Source of the DNA: Variovorax sp. ZS18.2.2
Lineage (GTDB): Bacteria > Pseudomonadota > Gammaproteobacteria > Burkholderiales > Burkholderiaceae_C
Length of the DNA stretch: 64,000 nt
Assembly: GCF_024701975.1 (NCBI RefSeq)
Contig: NZ_JANLNM010000011.1
Coordinates: 62,001 to 126,000, forward strand
Reading direction: 5' to 3'
Positions 1-8,734 of this stretch are shown one piece after another. The position numbers were made by a program, and so were the translations under genes. Each line of letters begins with the position of its first letter. Position 1 is the stretch's first letter. The notes below the pieces were generated by a model, which worked only from the letters and a program-made list of their open reading frames with translations, did not search any database and had not been told where the DNA came from.

Positions 1-273
1 AGCATCCTCGGCGATGACGCCGGCCGCGCGCTCGCCGACACGCCTGACACGGGCCTGCGCGACGTGCGCCTGCGCGTCGCGGCCACGCACGAAGACCGCG
101 CACAGGCCGAGCGCCTGGCGCGCGAAGTGATGGCGCTCTACACCTGCGGCCCCGCGGGCGGCGGCGGCGTGCGCACCGCGCTCACGCCGCGGCTCAACAC
201 GCTCTCGTGCCTGCTGCCGCGCGACGCGGTGCCGGTGCGGTTTGAATTAATGGATGCGGAGGACTTGGTATGA
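1..273 (+). CDS. AtuA-like (DUF1446) acyl-CoA catabolism protein, C-terminal part
   Basis: The frame is open from the first base of the window and ends in TGA, so only the last 90 residues are present. A glycine-rich GPAGGGGV stretch followed by a conserved LLPRDAVPV tail matches what I know of the C-terminus of the AtuA/DUF1446 family. These proteins occur with acyl-CoA carboxylases in acyclic terpene and leucine-type catabolism. The AtuA-related small protein and the Bug solute receptor that follow on the same strand fit one operon. The exact substrate cannot be told from the fragment. Confidence 0.7.
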   Translation, partial: SILGDDAGRALADTPDTGLRDVRLRVAATHEDRAQAERLAREVMALYTCGPAGGGGVRTALTPRLNTLSCLLPRDAVPVRFELMDAEDLV

Positions 274-293
274 GCAGCGTGTTGGTATTGGCT

Positions 294-390
294 CCTTCTC
301 CCGCTTGCGGGAGAAGGCGGGGGATGAGGGGGCATGCAGAGGCCCTGGGAGGCACCCTCACCCCAACCCTCTCCCGCAAGCGGGAGAGGG
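294..390. repeat. REP-like double-palindrome intergenic element
   Basis: Two short palindromes built on CTCCCGCTTGCGGGAG (about 297-315 and 370-387) face each other across GGATGAGGG and its complement CCCTCACCCC, so the whole stretch can fold as one large hairpin. It lies between the AtuA-like stop and the next start. Elements of this style are common intergenic repeats in proteobacterial genomes. A longer element of the same architecture but different sequence sits at 47704-47833. Confidence 0.75.
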
Positions 391-403
391 GGCAAGGCCG
401 CGT

Positions 404-781
404 ATGAACCACCCGACGTCAGGGCTCGACTCGCTCATCGAAGTCCCCCTCTACCGCGCAGCCCACGGCCGCACCGGCGACAAGGGCGACCGCTCCAACA
501 TCAGCGTGATCGCATGGCGCGCCGAGTTCTATCCGCTGCTGCTCGATCAGCTCACACCCGAGCGCGTGGCCGCGCAGTTCCGCCACCGCGCGCCATCGCA
601 CGTGCAGCGCTTCGTGCTGCCCAGGCTGCACGCGATGAACTTCGTGCTCGACGCGGTGCTCGACGGCGGCGTCAACGATGCGCTGAACCTCGATGCGCAT
701 GGCAAGGCGCTCTCGTTCCTGCTGCTCGACATGCCGATCCAGATTCCTCGCGCGCTCGAACCGCTGCTCGCGGGGTCGTAG
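404..781 (+). CDS. AtuA-related ferredoxin-fold small protein
   Basis: This 125-residue protein starts at the ATG after the palindromic element. An upstream in-frame extension would translate the repeat itself, so I reject it. The N-terminal HGRTGDKGD motif followed by NISVIA is typical of the small partner or C-terminal domain of AtuA-type proteins. It follows the AtuA-like gene by about 130 bp, and a Bug receptor follows 45 bp later, which suggests one catabolic operon. The family has no firmly assigned biochemical role. No signal peptide or membrane segment is visible. Confidence 0.7.
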   Translation: MNHPTSGLDSLIEVPLYRAAHGRTGDKGDRSNISVIAWRAEFYPLLLDQLTPERVAAQFRHRAPSHVQRFVLPRLHAMNFVLDAVLDGGVNDALNLDAHGKALSFLLLDMPIQIPRALEPLLAGS

Positions 782-826
782 CGACGGCGTTCCCTTTTTC
801 TTACTCATCCATCCGGAGACAAAACA

Positions 827-1792
827 ATGAAACGATTTCCCCTCGCCGTACTGACCACGGCGCTCGCGCTGGCCCCGTTGCTGGGCCATGCACAGGCCTT
901 CCCCGAGAAGTCCATCACCTTCGTCGTGCCGTTCGCGGCCGGCACCGCCACCGACCAGATCGCGCGCGCGCTCGGCAACAGCATCACGGCCGAGACCAAA
1001 CAGCCCGTCATCATCGACAACAAGGCCGGCGCGAGCGGCTTCATCGCCTCGCAGAACGTGGCCAAGGCACCGGCCGATGGCTACACGGTGCTCATCACCA
1101 CCAACACCACGCACGCCGCCAACGAGCACCTGTTCAAGAAGCTGCCTTACGACCCGGTGAAAGACTTCGCCCCCATCGCCGCGCTCGGCAAGGGCGGCCA
1201 GATCATGGTGGTGAACCCCTCGTTCCCCGCCAAGACCGTGGCCGAGTTCATAGCGCTCGCGAAGAAGGAGCCGGGCAAGTACAGCTTCGGCAGCGGCAGT
1301 TCGTCCAGTCGCATGGCCGGCGAACTGCTGCAGCAGATGGCCGACATCAAGCTGCTGCACGTGCCCTACAAGAGCAACACGCTGGCCGTGACCGACCTGC
1401 TCGGCGGGCAGATCCACATGATGATCACCGACACCGCCACAGGCCTGCCGCAAGTGAAGGGCGGCAAGCTGCGCGCGCTGGGCATGTCGAGCGCCAGCCG
1501 GTCGCCGCTCGCGCCCGACGTGCCCACCATTTCCGAGGCCGGCGTGAAGGGCTACGAGATGGGCTACTGGTTCGCGGCCTACGCGCCCGCGAAGACACCG
1601 CCCGCCGTCGTCAAGCGCTTGAACGAACTGCTCGTGAAGGCCGCGAAGAGCGAGTCGGCGAAGACCTCCTTCTACGAACCGACCGGCACCGAGGTGTTTA
1701 CTACCTCGCCCGAGGAGCTGGCGAAGTTCCAGGCCGGCGAGTCGCAGAAGTGGGGCCGCATCGTGAAGGCGGCCGGCATCGAGGCCGAGTGA
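827..1792 (+). CDS. Bug-family tripartite tricarboxylate transporter receptor
   Basis: This 321-residue protein has a Sec signal peptide with likely cleavage after GHAQA, then the FPEKSITFVVPFAAGT start typical of Bug periplasmic receptors. Other family hallmarks are DNKAGASG near residue 65, ADGYT and LPYDPVKDFAPI. It would bind a small carboxylate in the periplasm. No TctA/TctB membrane genes are adjacent, as is usual for the many orphan Bug proteins of Comamonadaceae and Alcaligenaceae. Its place behind AtuA-type genes suggests a branched or terpenoid acid ligand, which is inference. Confidence 0.9.
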   Translation: MKRFPLAVLTTALALAPLLGHAQAFPEKSITFVVPFAAGTATDQIARALGNSITAETKQPVIIDNKAGASGFIASQNVAKAPADGYTVLITTNTTHAANEHLFKKLPYDPVKDFAPIAALGKGGQIMVVNPSFPAKTVAEFIALAKKEPGKYSFGSGSSSSRMAGELLQQMADIKLLHVPYKSNTLAVTDLLGGQIHMMITDTATGLPQVKGGKLRALGMSSASRSPLAPDVPTISEAGVKGYEMGYWFAAYAPAKTPPAVVKRLNELLVKAAKSESAKTSFYEPTGTEVFTTSPEELAKFQAGESQKWGRIVKAAGIEAE

Positions 1793-1868
1793 TGTCCACG
1801 CGCTGATGCGCACGCCGTAGCGGAGATCGGCGCCGCGCAATACAGAACACCACAACAGGAGACAAACC

Positions 1869-3965
1869 ATGAAACGCTGGAGCCTTGCGGCTGCCACGGT
1901 GGCTTCGGCCGCCCTTTTTCTGAGTGCCTGCGGCGGAAGCGGCGGTGGAGGCGGGGGCTTCGTGCTGCCGCCCTCCGCCGGAACGCCGCCACCCGTCACG
2001 CAACCCCCGGCCGCCACCGCGCCGAAATTCAGGCTCGCGATCAGCAAGACCGAAGACGTGCCCGGCACCTTCGGCAGTGCAGGCGCCTACGAGAAGATCA
2101 GCGGCACCTTCACCGGTGAGGTCGACCCGAAGGACGCGCGCAACGCGATCATCCAGGACCTGCAGCTCGCGCCGCTCAACGCCAACGGCAAGGTCGAGTA
2201 CGCGTCGGACTTCGTGCTCTTCAAGCCCAAGGACATGACCAAGGCCAGCGGCGTGCTGCGCTACGACGCGCCCAACCGCGGCAACATCGTGAACCTCGAT
2301 CCGTACTTCGCCGCGCGCGGCTACGTGTTCCTCACGGCCGCATGGCAGGGCGATGTGCCCGCAGCCGCCGGCAAGCTCACGCTCAACGTGCCGGTCGCGA
2401 AGAATGCCGATGGCAGCACCATCACCGGCCCCTACCGCGCCGAGTTGCTGCCCACGGTGGCGACGAACGATTCGCTGCCGCTGCCCGGCGGCCCGTTCAA
2501 CGGCGCGATGCAGGCCTACGCGACCGCGAGCCTGGACAACACCAAGCCCGGCTATGTGCTCACGCGCCGCATCAACGAGGGCGATGCGCGCCAGCTCATT
2601 CCCGCGAGCGAGTGGAAGTTCGCCAAGTGCGCCGCGGGCACGCCATTCCCCGGCACGACCGACGAGACCAACGTGTGCCTGAAGGACAAATGGGACCCGG
2701 CCTACATGTACGAGCTGGTCTACATCGCGAAGGACCCGAAGGTCATGGGCCTCGGCCTCGCCGCGCTGCGCGACATGATCACCTTCTTCCATCGCGACGC
2801 GAGCGATGCGGCAGGCACGGCCAACCCCGTGGCCGCGGCGATCAAGAACACCATCGCATCGGGCGTCTCGCAGTGCGGCAACTTCATGAAGACCTTCGTG
2901 CACCTGGGCTTCAACGAGGACCGCGCGGGCCAGAAGGTGTTCGACGGCGTGTTCGCGCAGATCGCGGCGCGGCAGACCAACATCAACATGCGCTTCTCGA
3001 TCCCCGGTGGCGGCGGCGGCGTGCGCACCGACCACACGGCTTTCGGCCAGGCCGGCACGCGCGGTCTTTCGAAGGACTACGTGGACGACGTGGCCCAGCG
3101 CCGCGGCGGCATCCTCTCGCGCTGCGAGGCGAGCGGCACCTGCCCCAAGCTCTTCATCGGCTTCAGCGGCACGGAGTTCTGGACCTTGCAGGGCTCGCCG
3201 CTGCTCACCGATGCATGGGGCACGGCAGACCTCGCGCAGCCGGCCAACGCGCGCATCTACTACTACGCGAGCACGCACCACCTGCTCGGCCTTGCCTCGC
3301 TGCCAGGCGCAAGCGCCGGCGCGCTCTACACGACCAACGCGAACACGAGCGTCATACCCGTCGTGCGCGCGCTCTACCAGAACCTCGAGGAGTGGGTCGT
3401 GAACGGCACCACGCCGCCCGACAGCCAGGTGCCCAAGCTCGCGAACGCCACGCTGGTGCGCCCGGCGCAGGTCAAGTTTCCGGCCATTCCGGGCGCGAAC
3501 TACACGGGCCTGGTCAACACCTATTCGCTGCTCGACTGGGGCCCGAACTACCGCCCGCAGGACGAGACCGGCATCGCCACCCAGGTGCCGCCCGCATACC
3601 TGGGCCGCGACTACGCGATCCTCGTGCCGCAGGTCGATGCGGACGGCAACGACATCGCCGGCATTCGCAGCCTCGACGTGGTCGTGCCCGTGGGCACCAA
3701 CACCGGGTGGAACTACACGAACAAGCCGGGCACGATCGATCAGGCAGGGCTTTTCGGCGCGTACTTTCCGTTCGTGAAGACGACGGCACAACGCGCCGGG
3801 ACGACCGATCCGCGGCTCTCGCTGCAGGAGCGCTATACGAACCAGGCGGGCTATGTTGTAGCTGTGACCAACGCGGCCAACGACCTGGTGGCCAGGCGCT
3901 TCATGCTGCGCGTCGATGCCGATGCGGCGATTGCGAACGCGGCGGCCAACCCCGTGCTGCCCTAG
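1869..3965 (+). CDS. Lipoprotein alpha/beta hydrolase-domain protein (Abhydrolase_10-like)
   Basis: This 698-residue protein has a lipoprotein signal peptide with lipobox LSAC (Cys21) followed by a Gly-rich linker, so it is probably anchored in the outer membrane. Around residue 330 the GVSQCGNF segment followed by LGFNEDRAGQKVFDG matches the nucleophile elbow region of the alpha/beta hydrolase domain family PF20091. The usual second Ser of SQSG is Cys here, but the likely nucleophile Ser is kept. An RBS-like GGAG lies upstream of the start. Its stop is directly adjacent to that of the convergent oxidoreductase. Substrate unknown. Confidence 0.75.
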   Translation: MKRWSLAAATVASAALFLSACGGSGGGGGGFVLPPSAGTPPPVTQPPAATAPKFRLAISKTEDVPGTFGSAGAYEKISGTFTGEVDPKDARNAIIQDLQLAPLNANGKVEYASDFVLFKPKDMTKASGVLRYDAPNRGNIVNLDPYFAARGYVFLTAAWQGDVPAAAGKLTLNVPVAKNADGSTITGPYRAELLPTVATNDSLPLPGGPFNGAMQAYATASLDNTKPGYVLTRRINEGDARQLIPASEWKFAKCAAGTPFPGTTDETNVCLKDKWDPAYMYELVYIAKDPKVMGLGLAALRDMITFFHRDASDAAGTANPVAAAIKNTIASGVSQCGNFMKTFVHLGFNEDRAGQKVFDGVFAQIAARQTNINMRFSIPGGGGGVRTDHTAFGQAGTRGLSKDYVDDVAQRRGGILSRCEASGTCPKLFIGFSGTEFWTLQGSPLLTDAWGTADLAQPANARIYYYASTHHLLGLASLPGASAGALYTTNANTSVIPVVRALYQNLEEWVVNGTTPPDSQVPKLANATLVRPAQVKFPAIPGANYTGLVNTYSLLDWGPNYRPQDETGIATQVPPAYLGRDYAILVPQVDADGNDIAGIRSLDVVVPVGTNTGWNYTNKPGTIDQAGLFGAYFPFVKTTAQRAGTTDPRLSLQERYTNQAGYVVAVTNAANDLVARRFMLRVDADAAIANAAANPVLP

Positions 3966-4754
3966 TCAATCCGTCGTGTTCGCCACATGCGCCGCGAACC
4001 CGGTGCGGCCCGGCGCGATGTCGGGCCGCAGGGTGAGGGCGGGAATCTCGTAGTCGCCCGCGTTCTGCGGCCGGAATGCGATGGGCGTCGTCGTCCACAG
4101 CGCATCGAGCCGCTCGCCGAGGTCATCGGTGATCCGCGCATAGGCCGCGTCGTCGACCTTGCCCGTGCGGTACACCACAAAGGGCGGCAGCACCTCGAAG
4201 CCCGGGTAGTAGAGGATGCCGTGGTGAATGGGAAACAGCAGCTCGTCCATCGGCCCGTTGATGCCGCGCGGGCTGTAGTGCGGCGCCCAGCCGCCAGTGG
4301 TCACCACCAGCATTGCGCGCTTGCCCGCCAGCGTGCCTTCGCCGAAGCGGTCGCCCCAGTGCGTGTCGGAGTGCTCGCCGATGCCGTAGGCAAAGCCATA
4401 GGCATACACCCGCTCGACCCAACCCTTGAGGATGGCGGGCATCGAATACCACCAGAGCGGAAACTGGAAGATCACCGCATCGGCCCACAGCAGCTTGGCC
4501 TGCTCGCCGGCGATGTCGCCCGGCTGCGTGCCGTCTTCGAAGGCGCGCAGCGAATCGAGCACCGGATCGAAATGCGCGCCGGGCTCGACGTGCGAGAAGT
4601 CCGCCGCATCGAGCGGCGCCTTCCATTGCATCGCGTAGAGGTCGGAAATGCGCACTTCGTGCCCGGCTTGCGTGAGGCGCTCCACCATGAAGTTTTTCAG
4701 AGAGCCGTTGAGCGAGCGGGCTTCGGGGTGAGCGTGGACGAGGAGGACTTTCAC
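3966..4754 (-). CDS. NAD(P)H dehydrogenase (quinone), flavodoxin-like fold
   Basis: This 262-residue protein begins MKVLLVHAHPEARSLN, the classical flavodoxin-fold start of the MdaB/NQO-like family. It also has FQFPLWWYSMPA near residue 95 (flavin and substrate pocket) and VVTTGG. It probably catalyses two-electron reduction of quinones or related electrophiles with FMN or FAD in the cytoplasm. It is transcribed divergently from the LysR gene that starts 92 bp away, so that regulator is the obvious candidate controller. The last codon abuts the convergent lipoprotein gene with no spacer. Confidence 0.88.
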   Translation of the reverse strand: MKVLLVHAHPEARSLNGSLKNFMVERLTQAGHEVRISDLYAMQWKAPLDAADFSHVEPGAHFDPVLDSLRAFEDGTQPGDIAGEQAKLLWADAVIFQFPLWWYSMPAILKGWVERVYAYGFAYGIGEHSDTHWGDRFGEGTLAGKRAMLVVTTGGWAPHYSPRGINGPMDELLFPIHHGILYYPGFEVLPPFVVYRTGKVDDAAYARITDDLGERLDALWTTTPIAFRPQNAGDYEIPALTLRPDIAPGRTGFAAHVANTTD

Positions 4755-4846
4755 GGTTGAATTGCCTGTGGAATGAAGAACATGCCCGCAGGTTAGGAGC
4801 GGTGGCGATATATTGGAAATGAATAGTTCGAATTCCAGCCATTGCC

Positions 4847-5740
4847 ATGAACAATTTCAACCGCCTCGACCTCAATCTGTTGATCACGCTCGACGTGCTG
4901 CTTGCCGAGCGCAACGTCACTCGCGCCGCCGAGCGACTGAACCTCTCGCAGCCCTCGGTGAGCGTGCAGCTCGCCAAGTTGCGCGAGGCTTTCAATGACC
5001 CGCTGCTGGTGCCCGCGCAACGCGGCATGCGGCCTACGGCGCGCGCCGACGAGTTGCGCGAACCGCTGCGCGAAGCGCTGGAGTCACTGGGCCGCGCGGT
5101 GGCGCCGACCAAGCCCTTCGACCCCGCCGAAGCGACCACCACTTGGCGCGTGGCTGCGGCCGACTACGCCGAGTCGGCGATCTTGCTGCCGGCGCTCGCC
5201 GGGTTGCGCAAGGCGGCGCCGAACACGCGGCTGGCCGTGGTGGAGGCGGTGCCTTCGCGCATGGCGCGTCAGCTGGAGCATGGGGAGATCGATCTGTTCT
5301 TTCACACGAGCGTGGGCGCACCGGCGGGGCTGCATCGGCGGGTGCTGTTCAACGAGCGCTATGTGCTGGCGGGGAGGGCAGGGCATCCGCGGTTGAAGCG
5401 CCGGCCGACACTCGCGCAGTTCTGCGCGATGGAGCACGTGGTGGTGTCGATGAGCGGCGGCGGCTTCGTCGGGCCGACGGATGATGCGCTGGCGCAGATG
5501 GGACTGGCGCGGCGCGTGGCGCTGTCGGTGCCGCACTTTCTTTTCATGATGTCGGTGCTGGCCGAGACCGACATGGTGGCGATGCTGCCCGAACGGCTGG
5601 CGCGTGGCGCGCCGGGATTACGCGTGGTGGAGGCGCCGCTGGAAGTGCCGGGGTATGAGATGGCGATGCTGTGGCATGAAAGGCGGCATCGGGATGCGGG
5701 GCATCGGTGGGTGAGGGAGTGGATTGCGGGGAGTTTGTAG
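4847..5740 (+). CDS. LysR-family transcriptional regulator
   Basis: This 297-residue protein has an N-terminal winged HTH (LDLNLLITLDVLL, then RAAERLNLSQPSVS at residues 26-39) and a C-terminal periplasmic-binding-like effector domain. The DLNLL start resembles the NodD/NahR branch, whose members are often activated by aromatic compounds. It lies divergent to the quinone oxidoreductase gene at 3966-4754, with which it shares a 92-bp promoter region containing AT-rich TTCGAATTC. Regulation of that gene is inferred from arrangement. No clear Shine-Dalgarno precedes the ATG. Confidence 0.88.
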   Translation: MNNFNRLDLNLLITLDVLLAERNVTRAAERLNLSQPSVSVQLAKLREAFNDPLLVPAQRGMRPTARADELREPLREALESLGRAVAPTKPFDPAEATTTWRVAAADYAESAILLPALAGLRKAAPNTRLAVVEAVPSRMARQLEHGEIDLFFHTSVGAPAGLHRRVLFNERYVLAGRAGHPRLKRRPTLAQFCAMEHVVVSMSGGGFVGPTDDALAQMGLARRVALSVPHFLFMMSVLAETDMVAMLPERLARGAPGLRVVEAPLEVPGYEMAMLWHERRHRDAGHRWVREWIAGSL

Positions 5741-5765
5741 CCGGCTCCACGCGCCGGAGATGTCT

Positions 5766-6467
5766 TCAGGTATTGAGAAAGCAGCGAACCGTTGCCATCA
5801 TCCGCACGTTCTTCGTCGCGTTGACCGATGGCGCGTGCAAGAGACGCAGGTCAATCAGGAAGACATCACCGGCGCGTCCGGACATCTCGACGATGTCGAT
5901 GCCCAGTGGCTGAAGACTGCGCTCCAGGTCCCCCGGCGTCTTCAACACTTCACGGAGTCGAGAGGCCGAAGGCCGCCCCAGCGTGTCGACGCGATGCGAT
6001 CCGGCCAATGCCAAGGTGGCGCCGCCACTGGGCGTGACGTCGTCGATCAGGAAGAAGGCCTGGACGCCCGGTAGCGGGTCCTGCGGTCCTGCCGCGATGT
6101 CGACATGCCAGTTCAATCCTTCGAGCGTCGCAGCTCCTTGATTGGGCGGTGACAGCAGCAGTTGCGTGTCCTGGATGGCGGACGGCGCGCGCCCGCCCAG
6201 CCGGGTGACGCACTCGATGAGATCCGGTGTCGCCAGCGCCGCATGCAGGCCCGGGACCTTCACGAGCGCTGACAGCTTTCCGATCTGCTGGAAGAGAGGG
6301 AGTCTTTGGAGCGAACCCGACAGGCTCTTTCCCCCGGGCAACGCCTTCAACCGCTTGAGCTCGTCAAGCAACTTCTGCCTGATGCCCGCTACCTGCTTCT
6401 TCGGATGGAAGCCTTCCAGCCGCAGATACCCCTTGTCGATGAAAAAGTCGGTTTGAGATGATTTCAT
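5766..6467 (-). CDS. Phytanoyl-CoA dioxygenase (PhyH)-like Fe(II)/2-oxoglutarate oxygenase
   Basis: This 233-residue protein has the complete 2-His-1-carboxylate set: His121-x-Asp123 in NWHVD and distal His211 in LRLLHAPS, with Arg222 positioned to bind 2-oxoglutarate. This supports a working hydroxylase of the PhyH family. The substrate is not predictable, since members act on fatty acyl-CoAs and many small molecules. It stands alone between the LysR gene and the Bug operon. A 3-prime fragment that looks like a relic of a related gene is found at about 10206-10307. Confidence 0.8.
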   Translation of the reverse strand: MKSSQTDFFIDKGYLRLEGFHPKKQVAGIRQKLLDELKRLKALPGGKSLSGSLQRLPLFQQIGKLSALVKVPGLHAALATPDLIECVTRLGGRAPSAIQDTQLLLSPPNQGAATLEGLNWHVDIAAGPQDPLPGVQAFFLIDDVTPSGGATLALAGSHRVDTLGRPSASRLREVLKTPGDLERSLQPLGIDIVEMSGRAGDVFLIDLRLLHAPSVNATKNVRMMATVRCFLNT

Positions 6468-6670
6468 TGCTTGAAGCTGCCGCGGTTCGTCAATGAAATT
6501 CGGACCGCGTGGGGGCGAGGATACAAGCGCTGCGGAGGCGGCTCGCCAGCTTGAGGTCGCGTGCAGCGCGCAGACCCTGCATGACGAGGCGCAGAGGCCG
6601 TTCGCGAGTTCGCGACACAGCGCTGGCTCACCGTGCAGGCACTGCCGCACCCCGCCCGTTCCAACCGGTG

Positions 6671-7648
6671 TCAGTCGATCGCGGTGTACCCGACCTGCTT
6701 GACCACCGTGCCCCAACGCTCGGTGTCGGAGCGCAGCAGCGAAGCGAACGCCGCCATCGGCATCGACTTCGGTTCCATCCCGATCACGGCCAGCGTCTCG
6801 GCGGCCGCGGGCTGCGCCAGCGCAGCGACGACGCGCGCATGCAGCGCCTCCGCCACGGCATCGGGCGTTGCCGCGGGCGCGAACAGTCCGAACCAGGTCG
6901 ACGACTCGATCTCCTGCAGGCCCTGTTCCCGAAAGCTCGGCACGTTGGGCGTGAAGCGCGAGCGTTTCGCTTCGGAGGTGCCCAGGATGCGCAGCTTGCC
7001 CCCGCTGGCAAGCGGCATCAGATCGGTCAGTACGCCGACACAGGCGGCGATCTGTCCACCTGCGGCGTCTTGCGCCGCGAGGTTGGCGCCCCGGTAGGGA
7101 ACGTGCGTCAGCTCGATCTTCGTGACGCGAGCGAACATCACGCCGGTGAAATGCAGCGTGGAGCCGGCACCCGAAGTCCCGAAGGCCGCCAGCGCCGGAT
7201 TGGCCTTGCACCAGCGGGCGAAGTCGCGCATGTCGCGCACGTCGGCCGGAACGGACGGGCCGACCGCCAGCGCGATCGGCACCTTGCACAAGGCAGCGAT
7301 GGGACGGAAATCGGTCAGCGGCGCATAGGGCAGGTTGCGGTACACGTGCGGGTACATCGTCAGGATTGCGTCGGGCGTGGCGAGCAGCGTGTGCCCGTCG
7401 GCGGTGGCGCGCTTGACGTACTCCGCCGCGAGCCGCCCGCCGGCGCCCGTGCGGTTCTCCACGACGTAGTTGAGCGTGCTGAGCGTGAGCTGGTTGGCTG
7501 CCAGGCGCGCAACGCTGTCCCCGGAAGACCCGGGCGGGAAGCCGCTGATGACGCGGCCATAGTTCGTGCTCTGTGCGCGGCCGGTGGGCAATGTCAGTGC
7601 GCCCATGGCCGCTGCGGTCGTTGCGGCGAAGCGCCGTCGGTTCAGCAT
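6671..7648 (-). CDS. Bug-family tripartite tricarboxylate transporter receptor
   Basis: This 325-residue periplasmic receptor has an N-terminal NRRRFAATTAAA that looks twin-arginine-like, cleaved near GRAQS. Bug hallmarks follow: ISGFPPGSSGD, ENRTGAGG near residue 65, ADGHT and LPYAPLTDFRPI. It is the last gene of a three-gene operon with the SnoaL-like and HbpS-like genes, and the GntR regulator is divergent upstream. It probably delivers the substrate that the operon handles. No TctA/TctB genes are in the window. Confidence 0.88.
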   Translation of the reverse strand: MLNRRRFAATTAAAMGALTLPTGRAQSTNYGRVISGFPPGSSGDSVARLAANQLTLSTLNYVVENRTGAGGRLAAEYVKRATADGHTLLATPDAILTMYPHVYRNLPYAPLTDFRPIAALCKVPIALAVGPSVPADVRDMRDFARWCKANPALAAFGTSGAGSTLHFTGVMFARVTKIELTHVPYRGANLAAQDAAGGQIAACVGVLTDLMPLASGGKLRILGTSEAKRSRFTPNVPSFREQGLQEIESSTWFGLFAPAATPDAVAEALHARVVAALAQPAAAETLAVIGMEPKSMPMAAFASLLRSDTERWGTVVKQVGYTAID

Positions 7649-7724
7649 GCTTGTCTCCTCGAAGTTGTCTGTTCGCTTGTTTTTTGTTTGCCTGCCTGCG
7701 ATCGGCCTGCGCGGGCCTCGGATC

Positions 7725-8177
7725 TCAGCCAGGATCGGCGTGCCATCCAGCGGCCTTGATGCCGGCGAGCGCGCAGTCTTCGTCGTTGTCCGGCAGGTCG
7801 CCGCTGATGCCTACCGCGCCGACGACGTCGCCCTCTGCATTGCGCACGAGCACACCGCCCGGCACGGGCACCATGCGCCCTTCGGATGTGGCCGCCAGCG
7901 CCGCATAGAAGCCCGGATGCGCCTGCGCGCGCTCGGCGAGCGTGCGGCCGCCCAGTCCCATGCCCAGCGCGCCCCAGGCCTTGCCGATGGCGATCTGGGG
8001 CCGCAGGATGCCGGAGCCGTCCTCGCGCTGAAAGGCAACAAGATGGCCGCCCGCATCGAGCACGGCGACCGTGAGCGGCTTGAGCTGCAGGCTGCGGCCC
8101 CGGGCCAGTGCGACGTCGACGATGCGCGATGCGGACGCAAGGTCGAGGCGACCCGATGGGTTTGCGGTAGCGCTCAT
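7725..8177 (-). CDS. HbpS/GlcG-family (DUF336) protein
   Basis: This 150-residue protein has the HbpS/GlcG pattern: a central VAVLDAGGHLVAFQRED strand pair, AIGKAWGAL, and the C-terminal GAVGISGDLPDNDEDCA. Family members bind haem or small ligands, and several accompany catabolic oxidases and dehydrogenases. The true catalytic role is not settled. The start codon overlaps the stop of the SnoaL-like gene by four bases (ATGA), so the two are translationally coupled. No export signal is seen. Confidence 0.85.
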   Translation of the reverse strand: MSATANPSGRLDLASASRIVDVALARGRSLQLKPLTVAVLDAGGHLVAFQREDGSGILRPQIAIGKAWGALGMGLGGRTLAERAQAHPGFYAALAATSEGRMVPVPGGVLVRNAEGDVVGAVGISGDLPDNDEDCALAGIKAAGWHADPG

Positions 8178-8647
8178 GTTGCGAAAGCCAAGGCGCGTTC
8201 GACGCGGCGCGACGCGAAACGCCAGCGGCCGTCGGAGTCCTTGACGAAGGTGTCGGCCATGTCGTTCACCCGGACCTGCATGGCCTGGCCTTCGCCGGGC
8301 TGCTCGTAGGTGACCTGCACGGCGGTGGCAACGATGTGCGCTGGCAGTGCGCGCTCGATGCGCAGGTTCGACCAGACATGGCGCGTGCGGCGGCCGGGCC
8401 GTGCCGCGCGGCGCAGGCAGTCGTCGGCAATCGCCTGCTGGCCGTTCAGGTCGAGTCCACCGACGTGCAGCGTGCCATCGGGCGAAAACAGTTCGCCAAG
8501 CGCCGAGCCATCGCCACGGTCGGCGTGCCACGCGAAGTCGGTCAGCAGTCGTTCGATCGCCGCCTGGTCGGCGGTGGGGAGTTGGTGCGTTGGCACAGGT
8601 TCCTGGGTCGATGTGGATTGCATGTCTGGGCGTCGGGATTGCGGCAT
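8174..8647 (-). CDS. SnoaL-like / NTF2-fold protein
   Basis: This 157-residue protein has the NTF2-like layout used by SnoaL cyclases, dehydratases and ring-hydroxylating beta subunits: an N-terminal helix with IERLLTDFAWHADRGD, then LFSPDGTLHVGG, and a C-terminal DGRWRFASRRVER. It could be a small-molecule isomerase or dehydratase. It is first in the GntR-controlled operon, starting 37 bp from the palindrome at 8684-8700, and overlaps the HbpS-like start by 4 bp. Confidence 0.78.
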   Translation of the reverse strand: MPQSRRPDMQSTSTQEPVPTHQLPTADQAAIERLLTDFAWHADRGDGSALGELFSPDGTLHVGGLDLNGQQAIADDCLRRAARPGRRTRHVWSNLRIERALPAHIVATAVQVTYEQPGEGQAMQVRVNDMADTFVKDSDGRWRFASRRVERALAFAT

Positions 8648-8683
8648 AGGATCGGGTCGGAATGCACCTGGGCAATCCGATGA

Positions 8684-8700
8684 AAGTCACCAGGTGACTT
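8684..8700. promoter_or_regulatory. Perfect 17-bp palindrome, probable GntR (FadR-type) operator
   Basis: The sequence AAGTCACC-A-GGTGACTT is a perfect inverted repeat with a single central base. It lies in the 87-bp divergent region between the SnoaL-like operon and the GntR regulator, with a possible -10 (TAAAAT, 8703-8708) just to its right. Size and symmetry fit a GntR-family operator, so autoregulation plus control of the operon is likely. Binding is inferred. Confidence 0.65.
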
Positions 8701-8734
8701 GGTAAAATGTAGTCATTGAGAACACAGAAGTCAA

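Noticed and set aside
254..403. N-terminal extension of the AtuA-related small protein through the palindromic repeat
   Set aside because: It would translate a REP-like element; the ATG at 404 begins the conserved family region.
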